Assembly (NCBI RefSeq): GCF_000504085.1
Contig: NC_022792.1
Location: forward strand, 868,001 to 932,000
Reading direction: 5' to 3'
DNA from: Pseudothermotoga elfii DSM 9442 = NBRC 107921
GTDB lineage: Bacteria > Thermotogota > Thermotogae > Thermotogales > DSM-5069
Length of the DNA stretch: 64,000 nucleotides
The position numbers and the translations under genes were made by a program. Numbering within the stretch: the stretch's first letter is position 1; every line of letters starts with the position of its first letter. Positions 8,612 through 16,449 of this stretch are shown in pieces. The notes beneath the pieces were generated by a model. The model was not told the origin of the DNA. It did not search any database and saw nothing but the letters and a program-made list of their open reading frames with translations.

Positions 8612-9724
8612 TTATGCAAATTTGTCGTAATATATTTTTCCTTCCGGAATGTTGTTTTTTTTCATAACATCAACGCAGGCATTAATCATTCCCGGACTTC
8701 CACACAGATAGCCCTCCAAAGGTCTCGATTTATCAATTTTATCTTTCATATATTTGTCCAAAACCTCTGTTATCAGACCTACATCTTTATTCCATTGATC
8801 ATCAGGGGCTGGATTTGAAAGTGCTGGTACAAAATGAAATTTATCCCATTTGCCTTCCAGATCCTCGAAAATTTCAACATAAAAGAGATCTTTTAACGAT
8901 TTCGCACCAAAAAAATACCAGATTTCTCTGTTATTTATATTTTTTTCATATAGATCAAAGATTATAGATTTTATCGGTGCCATTCCGGACCCACCAGCTA
9001 CACAAATCATGGTTGCATCTGTGTCTCGAACGTAGAACTCACCGAAAGGCCCGGTTATCTCAACCTGCTCGCCTTCTTTCATGTATTTATGAACATAAGT
9101 TGTCGCAATGCCCCCGGGAACCAATCTTATTAAAAGTTCTATTCTATCTTTCTGGCTTGGAACGGAAGATATAGAATAAGCTCTTTGTGTTGTCTGTGTT
9201 ATTTTCTCATAAGGTGGAATCGAAAGTTGTATATATTGACCAGCCTTAAAATCGATAGATGGTGGATCTATCAATTTCAGTGTGAGTTCTTTTATATCGT
9301 ATGTTACATTTCTTATTTTCTCGACAATGGCTTTGAATTTCTTTGCAAACAACAATTCCTCTGGTATTTCTATTTCAATATCTTTTTTCACTTTTATTTG
9401 ACACGATAACCTTATGTTCTCTCTAATCTGTTCTTTCGTCATGTAAGGTGTTTCTGTTGGCAAATAAGGTCCTACATCTGAAAGTACCTTTACTTTGCAA
9501 ACACCACAACTTCCTCTCCCCCCACATGCCGATGGTATGTATATCTGTTGTGAGGCCAGTGTAAAAAGTAATGGCGCTCCTCCTTTAACAGTAAGGGTTT
9601 TTTTCCTGTTTATGGTTATTTTCACATCACCGTAATTGTTGACAATGCTATCCAATATTACGATAACAGAAGCAAGCAATGAGCTTACCAGGGCAATTAT
9701 GAGTGGAGCTGTTAAAACATGCAT
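8612..9724 (-). CDS. nqrF: NqrF-type subunit: NADH-oxidising [2Fe-2S] flavoprotein
   Basis: An electron-input subunit predicted to oxidise NADH at FAD and pass electrons to a [2Fe-2S] cluster. In order it has an N-terminal membrane helix (about residues 3-24), a plant-type ferredoxin domain with Cys67, Cys73, Cys76 and Cys108 (CGGRGSCGVC...LSC), an FAD-binding block RAYSISSVPS, an NAD-binding block CVAGGSGMAPIKS, and the reductase C-terminus with CGSPGM and the NqrF-like end YYDKFA. At 370 residues it is somewhat shorter than typical NqrF (about 400). It stands where RnfB would be expected in an rnf operon, next to RnfA, and is followed by an unknown small gene. Confidence 0.9.
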   Translation of the reverse strand: MHVLTAPLIIALVSSLLASVIVILDSIVNNYGDVKITINRKKTLTVKGGAPLLFTLASQQIYIPSACGGRGSCGVCKVKVLSDVGPYLPTETPYMTKEQIRENIRLSCQIKVKKDIEIEIPEELLFAKKFKAIVEKIRNVTYDIKELTLKLIDPPSIDFKAGQYIQLSIPPYEKITQTTQRAYSISSVPSQKDRIELLIRLVPGGIATTYVHKYMKEGEQVEITGPFGEFYVRDTDATMICVAGGSGMAPIKSIIFDLYEKNINNREIWYFFGAKSLKDLFYVEIFEDLEGKWDKFHFVPALSNPAPDDQWNKDVGLITEVLDKYMKDKIDKSRPLEGYLCGSPGMINACVDVMKKNNIPEGKIYYDKFA

Positions 9725-9734
9725 TTACTTCACC

Positions 9735-10322
9735 TCACTGAACTTTTATCATTCCGGAAAAACCCATGAATGCCATAGCCATTATGCCTATTGTTATAAA
9801 AGTCAGCCCGTTACCTTTCAAGCCTGCTGGTGCTGGTGCATTGTCTGTTTTTTTCCTTATTGCTGCCAGCAAAACTATTGCGAGCCACCATCCCAAGCCC
9901 GAACCCAATCCGTAGAACAGAGACTGGATTAGCGTGTATTCTCTTATTTGCATGAACAAAGTTACACCGAGTATTGCACAATTCACTGTTATCAAAGGTA
10001 GAAAGATCCCCAGGTTCAAGTACAAAGTCGGAGAAATTCTATCTATGATCATTTCCATTATCTGGACCACAGCAGCTATAACAATTATGAAGATAATATA
10101 TCTGAGATACTCCAGTTCAAAAGGTACAATTATGTAATGATAAACGAACCAGTTGATCACAGTTGTGACAGTCATGACAAAACTAACAGCCATTCCTAAA
10201 CCGTTTGAGGATTTCAAATCTTTGGATATTGATATGTAAGAGCACATACCGAGGAAATTCGTCAAAAGAATGTTGCTTGTAAAAATTGAAGCAAAAAGCA
10301 AAGTGATGGGATCAACAGTCAT
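9735..10322 (-). CDS. rnfA: RnfA/NqrE membrane subunit of the ion-pumping redox complex
   Basis: A membrane protein of 195 residues with about six helices. It has the family blocks LLTNFLGMC near the N-terminus, VNCAILGVTLFMQ in the middle and FYGLGSGLGWWLAIVLLA. The Cys in FLGMC and the one in NCAILG are the conserved half-sites that, with RnfE, hold a membrane-buried iron-sulfur centre in this family. RnfA and NqrE are homologous, and sequence alone does not cleanly separate them here. The gene starts with ATG 10322 and overlaps the RnfE stop by 4 bp. Confidence 0.9.
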   Translation of the reverse strand: MTVDPITLLFASIFTSNILLTNFLGMCSYISISKDLKSSNGLGMAVSFVMTVTTVINWFVYHYIIVPFELEYLRYIIFIIVIAAVVQIMEMIIDRISPTLYLNLGIFLPLITVNCAILGVTLFMQIREYTLIQSLFYGLGSGLGWWLAIVLLAAIRKKTDNAPAPAGLKGNGLTFITIGIMAMAFMGFSGMIKVQ

Positions 10323-10924
10323 TTTTTCTCCCCACCCTTCAAAACAGCTGACTTAAAAATCCACATCAGGATTGCAACCACAAAAAATGCACTTGGGGCC
10401 ATTACCATTATGGTCACTGGCACAAAATTAGCCGGCATAACTTTTAGATCAAAAATAGTTCCAAAACCGAGCAATTCACGTACAAAAGCTACGATTATTA
10501 GTACAAATGTATACCCAAGCCCGGCAGTTAGACCATCCAAAAAAGAAATAAGAGGAGTGTTTGATTGAGCAAAAGCTTCTGTTCTGCCCATTATGATGCA
10601 GTTAGTTATTATCAAGCCAACATATGGTCCCAGAGCTTTGCTCACCTCTGGAAGGTATGCCCTCAAGATAATATCAACAATAATCACATAAAATGAAATG
10701 ATAAGCGTTTCCATCATCATTCTGATTTTGCGCGGAATATAATCTTTTATCAATGAAACAGTGAGATTGGAAAAACCTGTTACCAATGTCACACCTATAG
10801 CCATTATCAGGGTATTTCTAAGGTTATTTGTTACAGCGAGCGTTGAACATATGCCAAGTATCTGAACAAGTATCTGGTTTTCAGTTAAAATATTTCTCTT
10901 TGTTATTTCAAAAACTCTGTTCAC
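10319..10924 (-). CDS. rnfE: RnfE/NqrD membrane subunit of the redox complex
   Basis: Homologue and partner of the RnfA/NqrE subunit: 201 residues, about six membrane helices. It has VQILGICSTLAVTN near the N-terminus and VGLIITNCIIMGRTEAFA in the middle, giving the two conserved Cys of the membrane iron-sulfur centre, and SFLDGLTAGLGYTFVLIIVAFVRELLGFG as in RnfE/NqrD. It overlaps both neighbours by 4 bp, so it is translated as part of the D-G-E-A block. Confidence 0.9.
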   Translation of the reverse strand: MNRVFEITKRNILTENQILVQILGICSTLAVTNNLRNTLIMAIGVTLVTGFSNLTVSLIKDYIPRKIRMMMETLIISFYVIIVDIILRAYLPEVSKALGPYVGLIITNCIIMGRTEAFAQSNTPLISFLDGLTAGLGYTFVLIIVAFVRELLGFGTIFDLKVMPANFVPVTIMVMAPSAFFVVAILMWIFKSAVLKGGEKK

Positions 10925-11529
10925 TGTTTCACCCCCAGGATAACCCTCAATTTCTCGAGATATTCGTTGATGATTTTCTCGACAGCCTTGGATGTTTGCG
11001 TTGCACCTGTTATGGCATCCACCTTACCGTTCTCGTGATTTTCATCTGCCTGCCCGATGGCTGTTACTGTTATTCTGCCATCGATCAATTTTTCAGATTT
11101 AAATTGTTCTTTGAACCAGTTTTCCTCTATTCTTCCACCAAGTCCGGGAGTTTCATTTTGAGATATAAAATCCACTCCTGCTATTCTCTCTACATTTTCA
11201 TCTGTAGCTACAAAGCCTGAGATTGTACTCCACAGCCCATTACCTGTAAAAATAATTCCATAGAGTTTTTTTCCTTCAACTACCGTAGAGTAGATATTTA
11301 CACCATCTATTTTTTGAATTAAAACATTCTTTTTGAATATGTTTAGAGCTTCTATATCGTTTTTATATTCGATTCCAAATCCATTCAAAATGGCTTTTAT
11401 AGTGAACAAGCGTTGATTTTGACTAACTCGCTCACTCGTGGCAGAATTCAAAAAAGATAACACGAAGACAAAAACAAATGTAACAACGAAGGTGAATGTT
11501 ATTGTATACAACTTACTCTCTTTTTTCAT
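10921..11529 (-). CDS. rnfG: RnfG/NqrC flavoprotein subunit with covalent FMN site
   Basis: Membrane-anchored extracytoplasmic flavoprotein. One N-terminal helix (about residues 8-27) is followed by an FMN-binding domain containing the covalent flavinylation motif TGATQTS near residue 175, where the second Thr is the expected attachment site. GLWSTISGFVATD and SQNETPGLGGRI are also family blocks. At 202 residues it matches RnfG; NqrC is usually longer (about 260). It lies between RnfD and RnfE, the normal rnf order, with 4-bp overlaps on both sides. A flavin transferase (ApbE) would be needed and is not in this window. Confidence 0.9.
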   Translation of the reverse strand: MKKESKLYTITFTFVVTFVFVFVLSFLNSATSERVSQNQRLFTIKAILNGFGIEYKNDIEALNIFKKNVLIQKIDGVNIYSTVVEGKKLYGIIFTGNGLWSTISGFVATDENVERIAGVDFISQNETPGLGGRIEENWFKEQFKSEKLIDGRITVTAIGQADENHENGKVDAITGATQTSKAVEKIINEYLEKLRVILGVKQ

Positions 11530-12404
11530 ACCTTCACCTTCTTTTTTGCCATCAGTTCATCAAGCAAGGAAGCAGATGTGTTTCCAAGTAAGACAGCAAA
11601 ACTTGTACCTTCAGAGAAAAGCGAAAAGGTCCTTATTAAAACACTACAGATACCTATGATTACCCCATATATCCATTGAGAAGATGTTTTTTTGGGAGCT
11701 GAAACGGGATCTGTTGCCATAAAAACAGTTACAAAGAGAAAACTTCCAGAAAGTAGCATGGGTAAAGCTGGTGGCCCGAGATGAAAAATATCAAACAGTA
11801 ATGTCAGCAGGGTTGCCGAACCAAAAGTTGATACCATTATTCTCCAGCTTGCGGTTTTTGTGATAATAAGATATACTGCTGCCAGCACGATAAGTATTAT
11901 GCTACTTTCGCCTATAGATCCCGATCTAAAACCAAAGAAGAGTTCCTCTATATTGAGTTTTTGTCCTGATCTAAGTAAATCTAACGGCGTTGCAGATGTA
12001 AAAACATCTGCTTTCGGTATTATCCACTTTGTAGTCATCTGAATAGGAAAAGATATATAAACAAACAACCTTCCAACAATTGCCGGGTTGAAGACATTTC
12101 TGCCGAACCCCCCGTAAACTTCTTTCGCAAAAAAAACGCCGAAGAACGCGGCAATAACAGCAATCCACCAAGGAGTGAGAGGAGGTAATGACAAACTTAA
12201 CAGTGCGCAGGTAACCAGCACGGCTTCACTTACAGGTTTTTTCTTCCGGCTTTCCATTATATATTCTGTAAATATGCCACTAATAAAAACCAGAAGGCTC
12301 AACCAGATGGTTCTTAAACCATACAGATAAATCGAAAAAACATAGATAGGTATCAGGGAATACAAAACACGCCTCATCATCGGTTGTTTCTGAAACAGAG
12401 GCAT
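11526..12404 (-). CDS. rnfD: RnfD/NqrB membrane subunit with covalent FMN site
   Basis: First gene of the redox operon. It encodes 292 residues with many membrane helices, GGFGRNVFNPAIVGRLF (a strongly conserved RnfD/NqrB block) and TSATPLD near residue 138, which matches the Thr-containing covalent FMN motif. It is shorter than usual RnfD (about 320-350) and much shorter than NqrB (about 410). ATG 12404 follows GGAGGG by about 7 bases. The promoter (12425-12453) lies immediately upstream, so no RnfC or NqrA gene precedes it in the same transcript. Confidence 0.88.
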   Translation of the reverse strand: MPLFQKQPMMRRVLYSLIPIYVFSIYLYGLRTIWLSLLVFISGIFTEYIMESRKKKPVSEAVLVTCALLSLSLPPLTPWWIAVIAAFFGVFFAKEVYGGFGRNVFNPAIVGRLFVYISFPIQMTTKWIIPKADVFTSATPLDLLRSGQKLNIEELFFGFRSGSIGESSIILIVLAAVYLIITKTASWRIMVSTFGSATLLTLLFDIFHLGPPALPMLLSGSFLFVTVFMATDPVSAPKKTSSQWIYGVIIGICSVLIRTFSLFSEGTSFAVLLGNTSASLLDELMAKKKVKV

Positions 12405-12424
12405 TTATTATCCCTCCGGGTTTT

Positions 12425-12453
12425 ATTATACTATTGTTTCTCAAAGGATACAA
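12425..12453 (-). promoter_or_regulatory. Promoter of the Rnf/Nqr operon
   Basis: On the minus strand TTGTAT (12453-12448) and TATAAT (12430-12425) are separated by 17 bases, a close match to a housekeeping promoter. It lies 20 bases before the RnfD start and just after the terminator of the nucleotidase gene, which fixes RnfD as the first gene of the operon. Confidence 0.7.
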
Positions 12454-12461
12454 AATGAAAT

Positions 12462-12489
12462 AAAAAAACGGGGATATAATCCCCGTTTT
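12462..12489 (-). terminator. Terminator of the 5'-nucleotidase gene
   Basis: The stem ACGGGGA/TCCCCGT with a 5-base loop (about 12468-12486) is followed on the minus strand by a run of seven T. It begins about 16 bases after the nucleotidase stop codon. It also insulates the downstream Rnf/Nqr operon from read-through. Confidence 0.85.
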
Positions 12490-12504
12490 GAGCAAAAATT
12501 GCAT

Positions 12505-14052
12505 TTACTCTCTGATGTATCTCGGATTTGAATCGTAATCTTCTATAAGACCGTTTAATGCTGTTTGTATGTATTCTACAACGATACTGTCCATTCTGAA
12601 ACCTGTATCATATCCAGGCAGATCCTTGAGCATTGTATATCCATCTCCACCCTGAGCCATGTAATTGTTGGTAACCACTGTATAGATTTTTTCTGGAATA
12701 ATTGGTTCATTATTTATCTTTGCTTCCACTACCTTTCCAGCAACACTCTTCCACGTTAAACCTGAGGTGTGCAGAAAGGCACCCTGACCTTCCTTTATTG
12801 TTGCAGCATAATTGAGTACTTCCATAATCTCTTTGCCGGTCATTTTGATCACATACAGAGTATTTCCAAATGGTAACACTGTTAGTACATCTCTTATGGT
12901 TATTTTTCCAGATTTTATTGATGCTCTTATGCCGCCGCCGTTAGTCAGAGCCACATCTGCTCTTGTCTTCCAAGCCATTGCATCGCAGATCAGATTCGAA
13001 AGATTTGTGTCTCGTGCCCTGACGTTGGTTCTTTCACCATCGAGAATGATCTTTGTTTCACCAATAACTGCATCTAATTTTTCACTTCCAAGCGATTTGA
13101 AATAACTCAGAACTGTTCTTACGTAAAAGTTTTCCGTATACGGTTTTTCGGCGTATTCATAGATATCTTTTCCTGAATCGTCTTTGCCTTTGTAGATTTT
13201 CAAATTAACTGGTATGGGTCTCCAGTTCCATGAAACGATTTTCCCGTCCTGAATTTCCAGATCAAGCCTTCCAACATATTTACCCCATTCCCAGGCCTGA
13301 ACAACGATGGTATTATTTACTATCTGAGCTTCATCAAATTTTGTATGACTGTGACCATCAACGATTACATCTATTCCGCTCACCATTTGAGCCAATTCTC
13401 TGCTTGTTGTTTTGCCTTCTCCCTGTGGTTCCCAACCGAGATGGACTAATGCGATCACTACGTCGGCCTTTGATCTGAGCTCCGGTACAAGTTTCTTACT
13501 TGTTTCGATGGCATTCGAAAAAGTTGCACCATTTAAGTGAATGGGTTCTAATATAGCTGTTTCTTCTGTGGTAAGTCCGAAGATAGCAACTTTCAGATTT
13601 TCAAAATCTTTGATTATGTAAGGTTCCTGCTTGATTATTTCTTCTGGATCAGCAAAATTTGCACAAACAAATGGAAATGAAGCAAGCTTCATCTGCTTGG
13701 CAAGTGTTGTTTTCGGTTTGTCAAATTCATGATTTCCAAATGTTGCTGCATCGAGTTTCATCATATTCAGAGCAACAATATCAGGCGCTGCATCAAGCTG
13801 ATCAGATTCAGGAACCCCTGTGTTCAGATCGCCGGCATGAAGGAAAAGGACATGTCCGCCCTGAGATTCAACTTCTTTTCGAACTTCCTCTACAATGGTA
13901 GCAATTGCTGCAAAACCACCTATATCAGGATTGCCGCTTTCGCTAAAGGTCCATGCGTGGCCGTGAGTATCGTTGATGTGCAAAATGGTTAGTCTTGTGG
14001 CAAAGCCAAAACAAACGATCACGAGAAGCAAAAGAGCCAGGAACTTTCTCAC
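12505..14052 (-). CDS. Secreted 5'-nucleotidase / UshA-family metallophosphoesterase
   Basis: An exported dinuclear-metal phosphoesterase expected to hydrolyse extracellular nucleotides. The signal peptide is MRKFLALLLLVIVCFGFA. The N-terminal calcineurin-like domain has ILHINDTHGHAW, HAGDLNTG, GNHEFD and DGHSHT (metal ligands Asp, His, Asn). The C-terminal 5'-nucleotidase domain has TNGGGIRASI and PFGNTLYVIKMTG, which shape the substrate pocket. At 515 residues it is of normal UshA/YfkN single-unit size. It starts at GTG 14052 after AAAGGGGG, stands alone, and has its own terminator. The exact nucleotide or sugar-nucleotide substrate cannot be read from the sequence. Confidence 0.92.
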   Translation of the reverse strand: MRKFLALLLLVIVCFGFATRLTILHINDTHGHAWTFSESGNPDIGGFAAIATIVEEVRKEVESQGGHVLFLHAGDLNTGVPESDQLDAAPDIVALNMMKLDAATFGNHEFDKPKTTLAKQMKLASFPFVCANFADPEEIIKQEPYIIKDFENLKVAIFGLTTEETAILEPIHLNGATFSNAIETSKKLVPELRSKADVVIALVHLGWEPQGEGKTTSRELAQMVSGIDVIVDGHSHTKFDEAQIVNNTIVVQAWEWGKYVGRLDLEIQDGKIVSWNWRPIPVNLKIYKGKDDSGKDIYEYAEKPYTENFYVRTVLSYFKSLGSEKLDAVIGETKIILDGERTNVRARDTNLSNLICDAMAWKTRADVALTNGGGIRASIKSGKITIRDVLTVLPFGNTLYVIKMTGKEIMEVLNYAATIKEGQGAFLHTSGLTWKSVAGKVVEAKINNEPIIPEKIYTVVTNNYMAQGGDGYTMLKDLPGYDTGFRMDSIVVEYIQTALNGLIEDYDSNPRYIRE

Positions 14053-14182
14053 CTTAAAAACCCCCTTTCTGATAATAAAAAAGCTGACATCATTATCCTA
14101 AGGAACTCTGGCAAAAATATTGTACAAAATTTCAAAAAATTCTTAAAGACATGTATTCTGGTGAAAATGGCAACATTTCAAA

Positions 14183-15418
14183 TCAAGGTAAAAAATTCTC
14201 ATCAAATTTCTTGTGACCGTTTATGTATATGAATCTTAGAAAATCGACAAGCCTTTTATATTTAGCCTGATACATAATTGACTGAATCAAACCTGCTGGT
14301 AATTGAGATTGACAAATTGATTCGAGTAATTCCTGCGTTGTGTATGTTTTGAGCCTTTCTATTTTCAGAAATTTTGCAACATCTTCAAGTACTTTGAGAC
14401 AGATCGTGTTCGGATTATCGGATACTGATAAAGTTTCGAGTCGTAATCTTGGCAATATGTATTGACTGTACTGAACTTCTGGCTTCTCTGATACAGGAAT
14501 ACCAACACCCAATAAAGAGGCAGCTATATCTCTTTTAACAGGGTCAAGATTTTTAAACAGAAATCCAATTATATCTGTATTATCTGCTATGTAATAATTT
14601 TCACCGTAGAGTTTTCCAAAATGCGCGAGAGTATCCAGATAACCTTCAAGGAGATATTTTCTGGAAATTTCTGGATCGAAAGTAAGTATAGTTGCAAAAT
14701 GCTCCCGGGGTCTTATGTATTCTATTTTCCCTCTGTCCATGAATATTCTTATATATTCGAGTATATCGGCTACGCCAACAGTGCCAATGTCAACAACAAT
14801 TATGTTTTCATATCCTTTATCTATTGCCATTTTAAGTGGTATATTGCTGTAAACACCACCGTCAATGAACAACTTGCCACCTATTTCTTCTCGTTTAAAG
14901 AGAGGGAAATTTGCACTTGATAAGATATAATCAGCCAGCATTCCATCAGGTATTTCTTCTATGTAAAGCATGTATGGCTTTAGTTCAGACACAGAGTAGG
15001 CAACTAAACCATAGTGAACCTTTGAATTCCTGATTTTTTCTTCTGGAAGCAATGCCTTCAATTTTTCGCGCAATGGCGAGATATCAATACCTTTCTCGCT
15101 TATCAACTTTCTTGTGGCATCGATAGCCTCGGGAATACTTAAATCGGCGAATTTGCCGCTGATCAACTTTTTAACGCTTTCTGGTATATTCATTATGTCT
15201 CCAAAAGTCAATTCGAGCCAGCTTTTTTCAGCAAATTCATAATCCCCTATGCTAATCATTGCTCCATTGATAGCTCCGACAGAAGTGCCATAGACTGCGT
15301 CAATCTCAATCCTGAGCTCATTAAGAGCTTTCCAAACTCCTATTTGGTAAGCACCCCTTCCTCCACCACCAGATAAAATCAATGCGACACTTGTGGCTGC
15401 AGCTATAAAAGTTGACAT
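14183..15418 (-). CDS. Patatin-like phospholipase (RssA/NTE-type)
   Basis: A predicted serine lipid acyl hydrolase with a Ser-Asp dyad. LILSGGGGRGAYQIG is the oxyanion loop, GTSVGAING carries the nucleophile Ser, and DGGVYSNIPL carries the catalytic Asp. These occupy the first 200 residues. The remaining 200 residues are helical and unrecognised, longer than in minimal bacterial patatins. ATG 15418 lies 4 bases after GGTGAT on the minus strand and is preferred over starts at 15424-15427. The hydrophobic N-terminus is part of the core strand, not a cleavable signal. It is divergent from panD and monocistronic. Confidence 0.88.
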   Translation of the reverse strand: MSTFIAAATSVALILSGGGGRGAYQIGVWKALNELRIEIDAVYGTSVGAINGAMISIGDYEFAEKSWLELTFGDIMNIPESVKKLISGKFADLSIPEAIDATRKLISEKGIDISPLREKLKALLPEEKIRNSKVHYGLVAYSVSELKPYMLYIEEIPDGMLADYILSSANFPLFKREEIGGKLFIDGGVYSNIPLKMAIDKGYENIIVVDIGTVGVADILEYIRIFMDRGKIEYIRPREHFATILTFDPEISRKYLLEGYLDTLAHFGKLYGENYYIADNTDIIGFLFKNLDPVKRDIAASLLGVGIPVSEKPEVQYSQYILPRLRLETLSVSDNPNTICLKVLEDVAKFLKIERLKTYTTQELLESICQSQLPAGLIQSIMYQAKYKRLVDFLRFIYINGHKKFDENFLP

Positions 15419-15446
15419 TAACATCACCAGATTTATTATACTAAAA

Positions 15447-15475
15447 TTGATTCATCAGCGTGATACTGATATAAT
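15447..15475 (+). promoter_or_regulatory. Promoter of panD
   Basis: TTGATT (15447-15452) and TATAAT (15470-15475) with a 17-base spacer lie 20 bases before the panD start. This is one of the best promoter matches in the window. Confidence 0.75.
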
Positions 15476-15495
15476 CAATCTTTGGAGGGATAAAT

Positions 15496-15846
15496 GTGAT
15501 GCGATTTATGCTTAAATCGAAGCTTCATATGGCATGCGTAACCGATAAGAATATAAATTATGAGGGAAGTATTGAGATAGATGAGGAGCTCATGAATATT
15601 GTTGACCTGAAAGAAAATGAACTTGTGCTGATAGCTGATTTAAACAATGGGCAGCGTTTCGAAACTTATGTCATAAAAGGAAAACCTGGAAGCGGGACCA
15701 TATCATTGAATGGAGCAGCTGCTCGTCTGGTTGAGAAAGGTGATAGAATAATCGTAATGAGCTTTGGTATATTTAATGATGGTGAATACTCAGGTCCAAA
15801 AGTGGCTATATTAAATGAGAAAAATCAGGTCATTCATGTAAAGTAA
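15496..15846 (+). CDS. panD: Aspartate 1-decarboxylase (pyruvoyl enzyme)
   Basis: Converts L-aspartate to beta-alanine for pantothenate and CoA synthesis. The self-cleavage site Gly24-Ser25 lies in YEGSIEID, and Ser25 becomes the pyruvoyl group. KLHMACVT and the block GTISLNGAAARLVEKGDRIIVMSFG are standard PanD. Starting at GTG 15496 gives the same spacing to Gly-Ser as E. coli PanD (MIRTML against MMRFML); ATG 15499 is the alternative. Its 116 residues are usual. No other pan gene is nearby. Confidence 0.95.
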   Translation: MMRFMLKSKLHMACVTDKNINYEGSIEIDEELMNIVDLKENELVLIADLNNGQRFETYVIKGKPGSGTISLNGAAARLVEKGDRIIVMSFGIFNDGEYSGPKVAILNEKNQVIHVK

Positions 15847-16152
15847 CACAGGATAATAAGAAACCCCCTGTCAGATTTGTTGTGTTATCATCAAGACGAA
15901 ATTTAGCTAAAAAAGGTATTTATCCAGGTTGTTTGTAGAAGAATAATACTTGCCTTGGGCGCTTATATCATTAAAGGTGACCAGATTATCTATTTGCACA
16001 GATTTATAAATCTTGGAGCTGGCCAGTTTGCAATCGTGCAAACGGTTTATAAAAATCGAGCAGAAAAGATTGAGCACACAACTTTATATTAATTAGGATA
16101 GAATAAAAACTGTTAGTGATATAGATTGGTAAGAGATAGGGAGGTGGCAAAT
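15847..16152. other. Non-coding stretch with two inverted repeats
   Basis: About 306 bases without a convincing gene. Right at the panD stop, TAACACA (15844-15850) pairs with TGTGTTA (15881-15887), with ACAGG/CCTGT-type pairing inside, but no T-run follows, so a classic terminator is not evident. At 16026-16043 GTTTGCA-ATCG-TGCAAAC is a perfect 7-bp hairpin that could be an operator or an RNA stem upstream of the regulator gene. An open frame of about 60 codons (about 15909-16092) lacks a ribosome binding site and a good start. Confidence 0.5.
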
Positions 16153-16425
16153 TTGGAAAAAGTCCCAATAAAAACTGTTATGGCTATTCTGGTCGATAAC
16201 AGAAAAGAAACGGCCGAAAGAGTTCAGAAAATTCTAACGGCCTGGGGGTGTTTGATCAAAACCCGACTCGGATTGCATGATGGTGTTCTGGATAACTGTT
16301 CGGATGCTGGTTTGATAATTCTTGAATTAGTTGGAAGTTCCGAACAGCACAAAGAGTTGTGCGAGAAACTAAATAAGATGCCGGGAGTAAAAGCAGATTA
16401 TATGGAATTATCTTTTGATAGTTAA
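16153..16425 (+). CDS. TM1266-family iron-only hydrogenase system putative regulator
   Basis: A small cytoplasmic protein of 90 residues resembling the TM1266 family (ferredoxin-like/NikR C-domain-type fold), which is annotated near [FeFe]-hydrogenase genes as a putative regulator. Visible blocks are VMAILVDNRKETAERVQKIL, a middle LGLHDG and the terminal LNKMPGVKADYMELSF, fitting the pattern of an initial strand, a helix and a final GVKVK-like strand. TTG 16153 lies 7 bases after GGGAGGTGG and is preferred over the start at 16126. No hydrogenase gene is near, so its target is not shown by context. It ends at a bidirectional terminator. Confidence 0.7.
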   Translation: MEKVPIKTVMAILVDNRKETAERVQKILTAWGCLIKTRLGLHDGVLDNCSDAGLIILELVGSSEQHKELCEKLNKMPGVKADYMELSFDS

Positions 16426-16427
16426 AT

Positions 16428-16449
16428 AAAAGCCCCCCAGGGGGCTTTT
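16428..16449. terminator. Bidirectional terminator between the TM1266-like gene and gnd
   Basis: AAAAGCCCC and GGGGCTTTT pair around a 4-base loop, giving a GC-rich stem with T-runs on both strands. It lies 2 bases after the TM1266-like stop and overlaps the gnd stop codon, so it serves both convergent genes. Confidence 0.9.

Noticed and set aside
15909-16092. Open frame of about 60 codons ending in TTLY in the panD to TM1266-like gap
   Set aside because: It has no ATG, GTG or well-placed TTG start with a ribosome binding site, and the amino acid sequence matches nothing I know; chance frames of this length are common.
16126-16152. Upstream start for the TM1266-like protein
   Set aside because: The strong ribosome binding site GGGAGGTGG lies after it and directly before TTG 16153, and the family's first strand begins right after that TTG.
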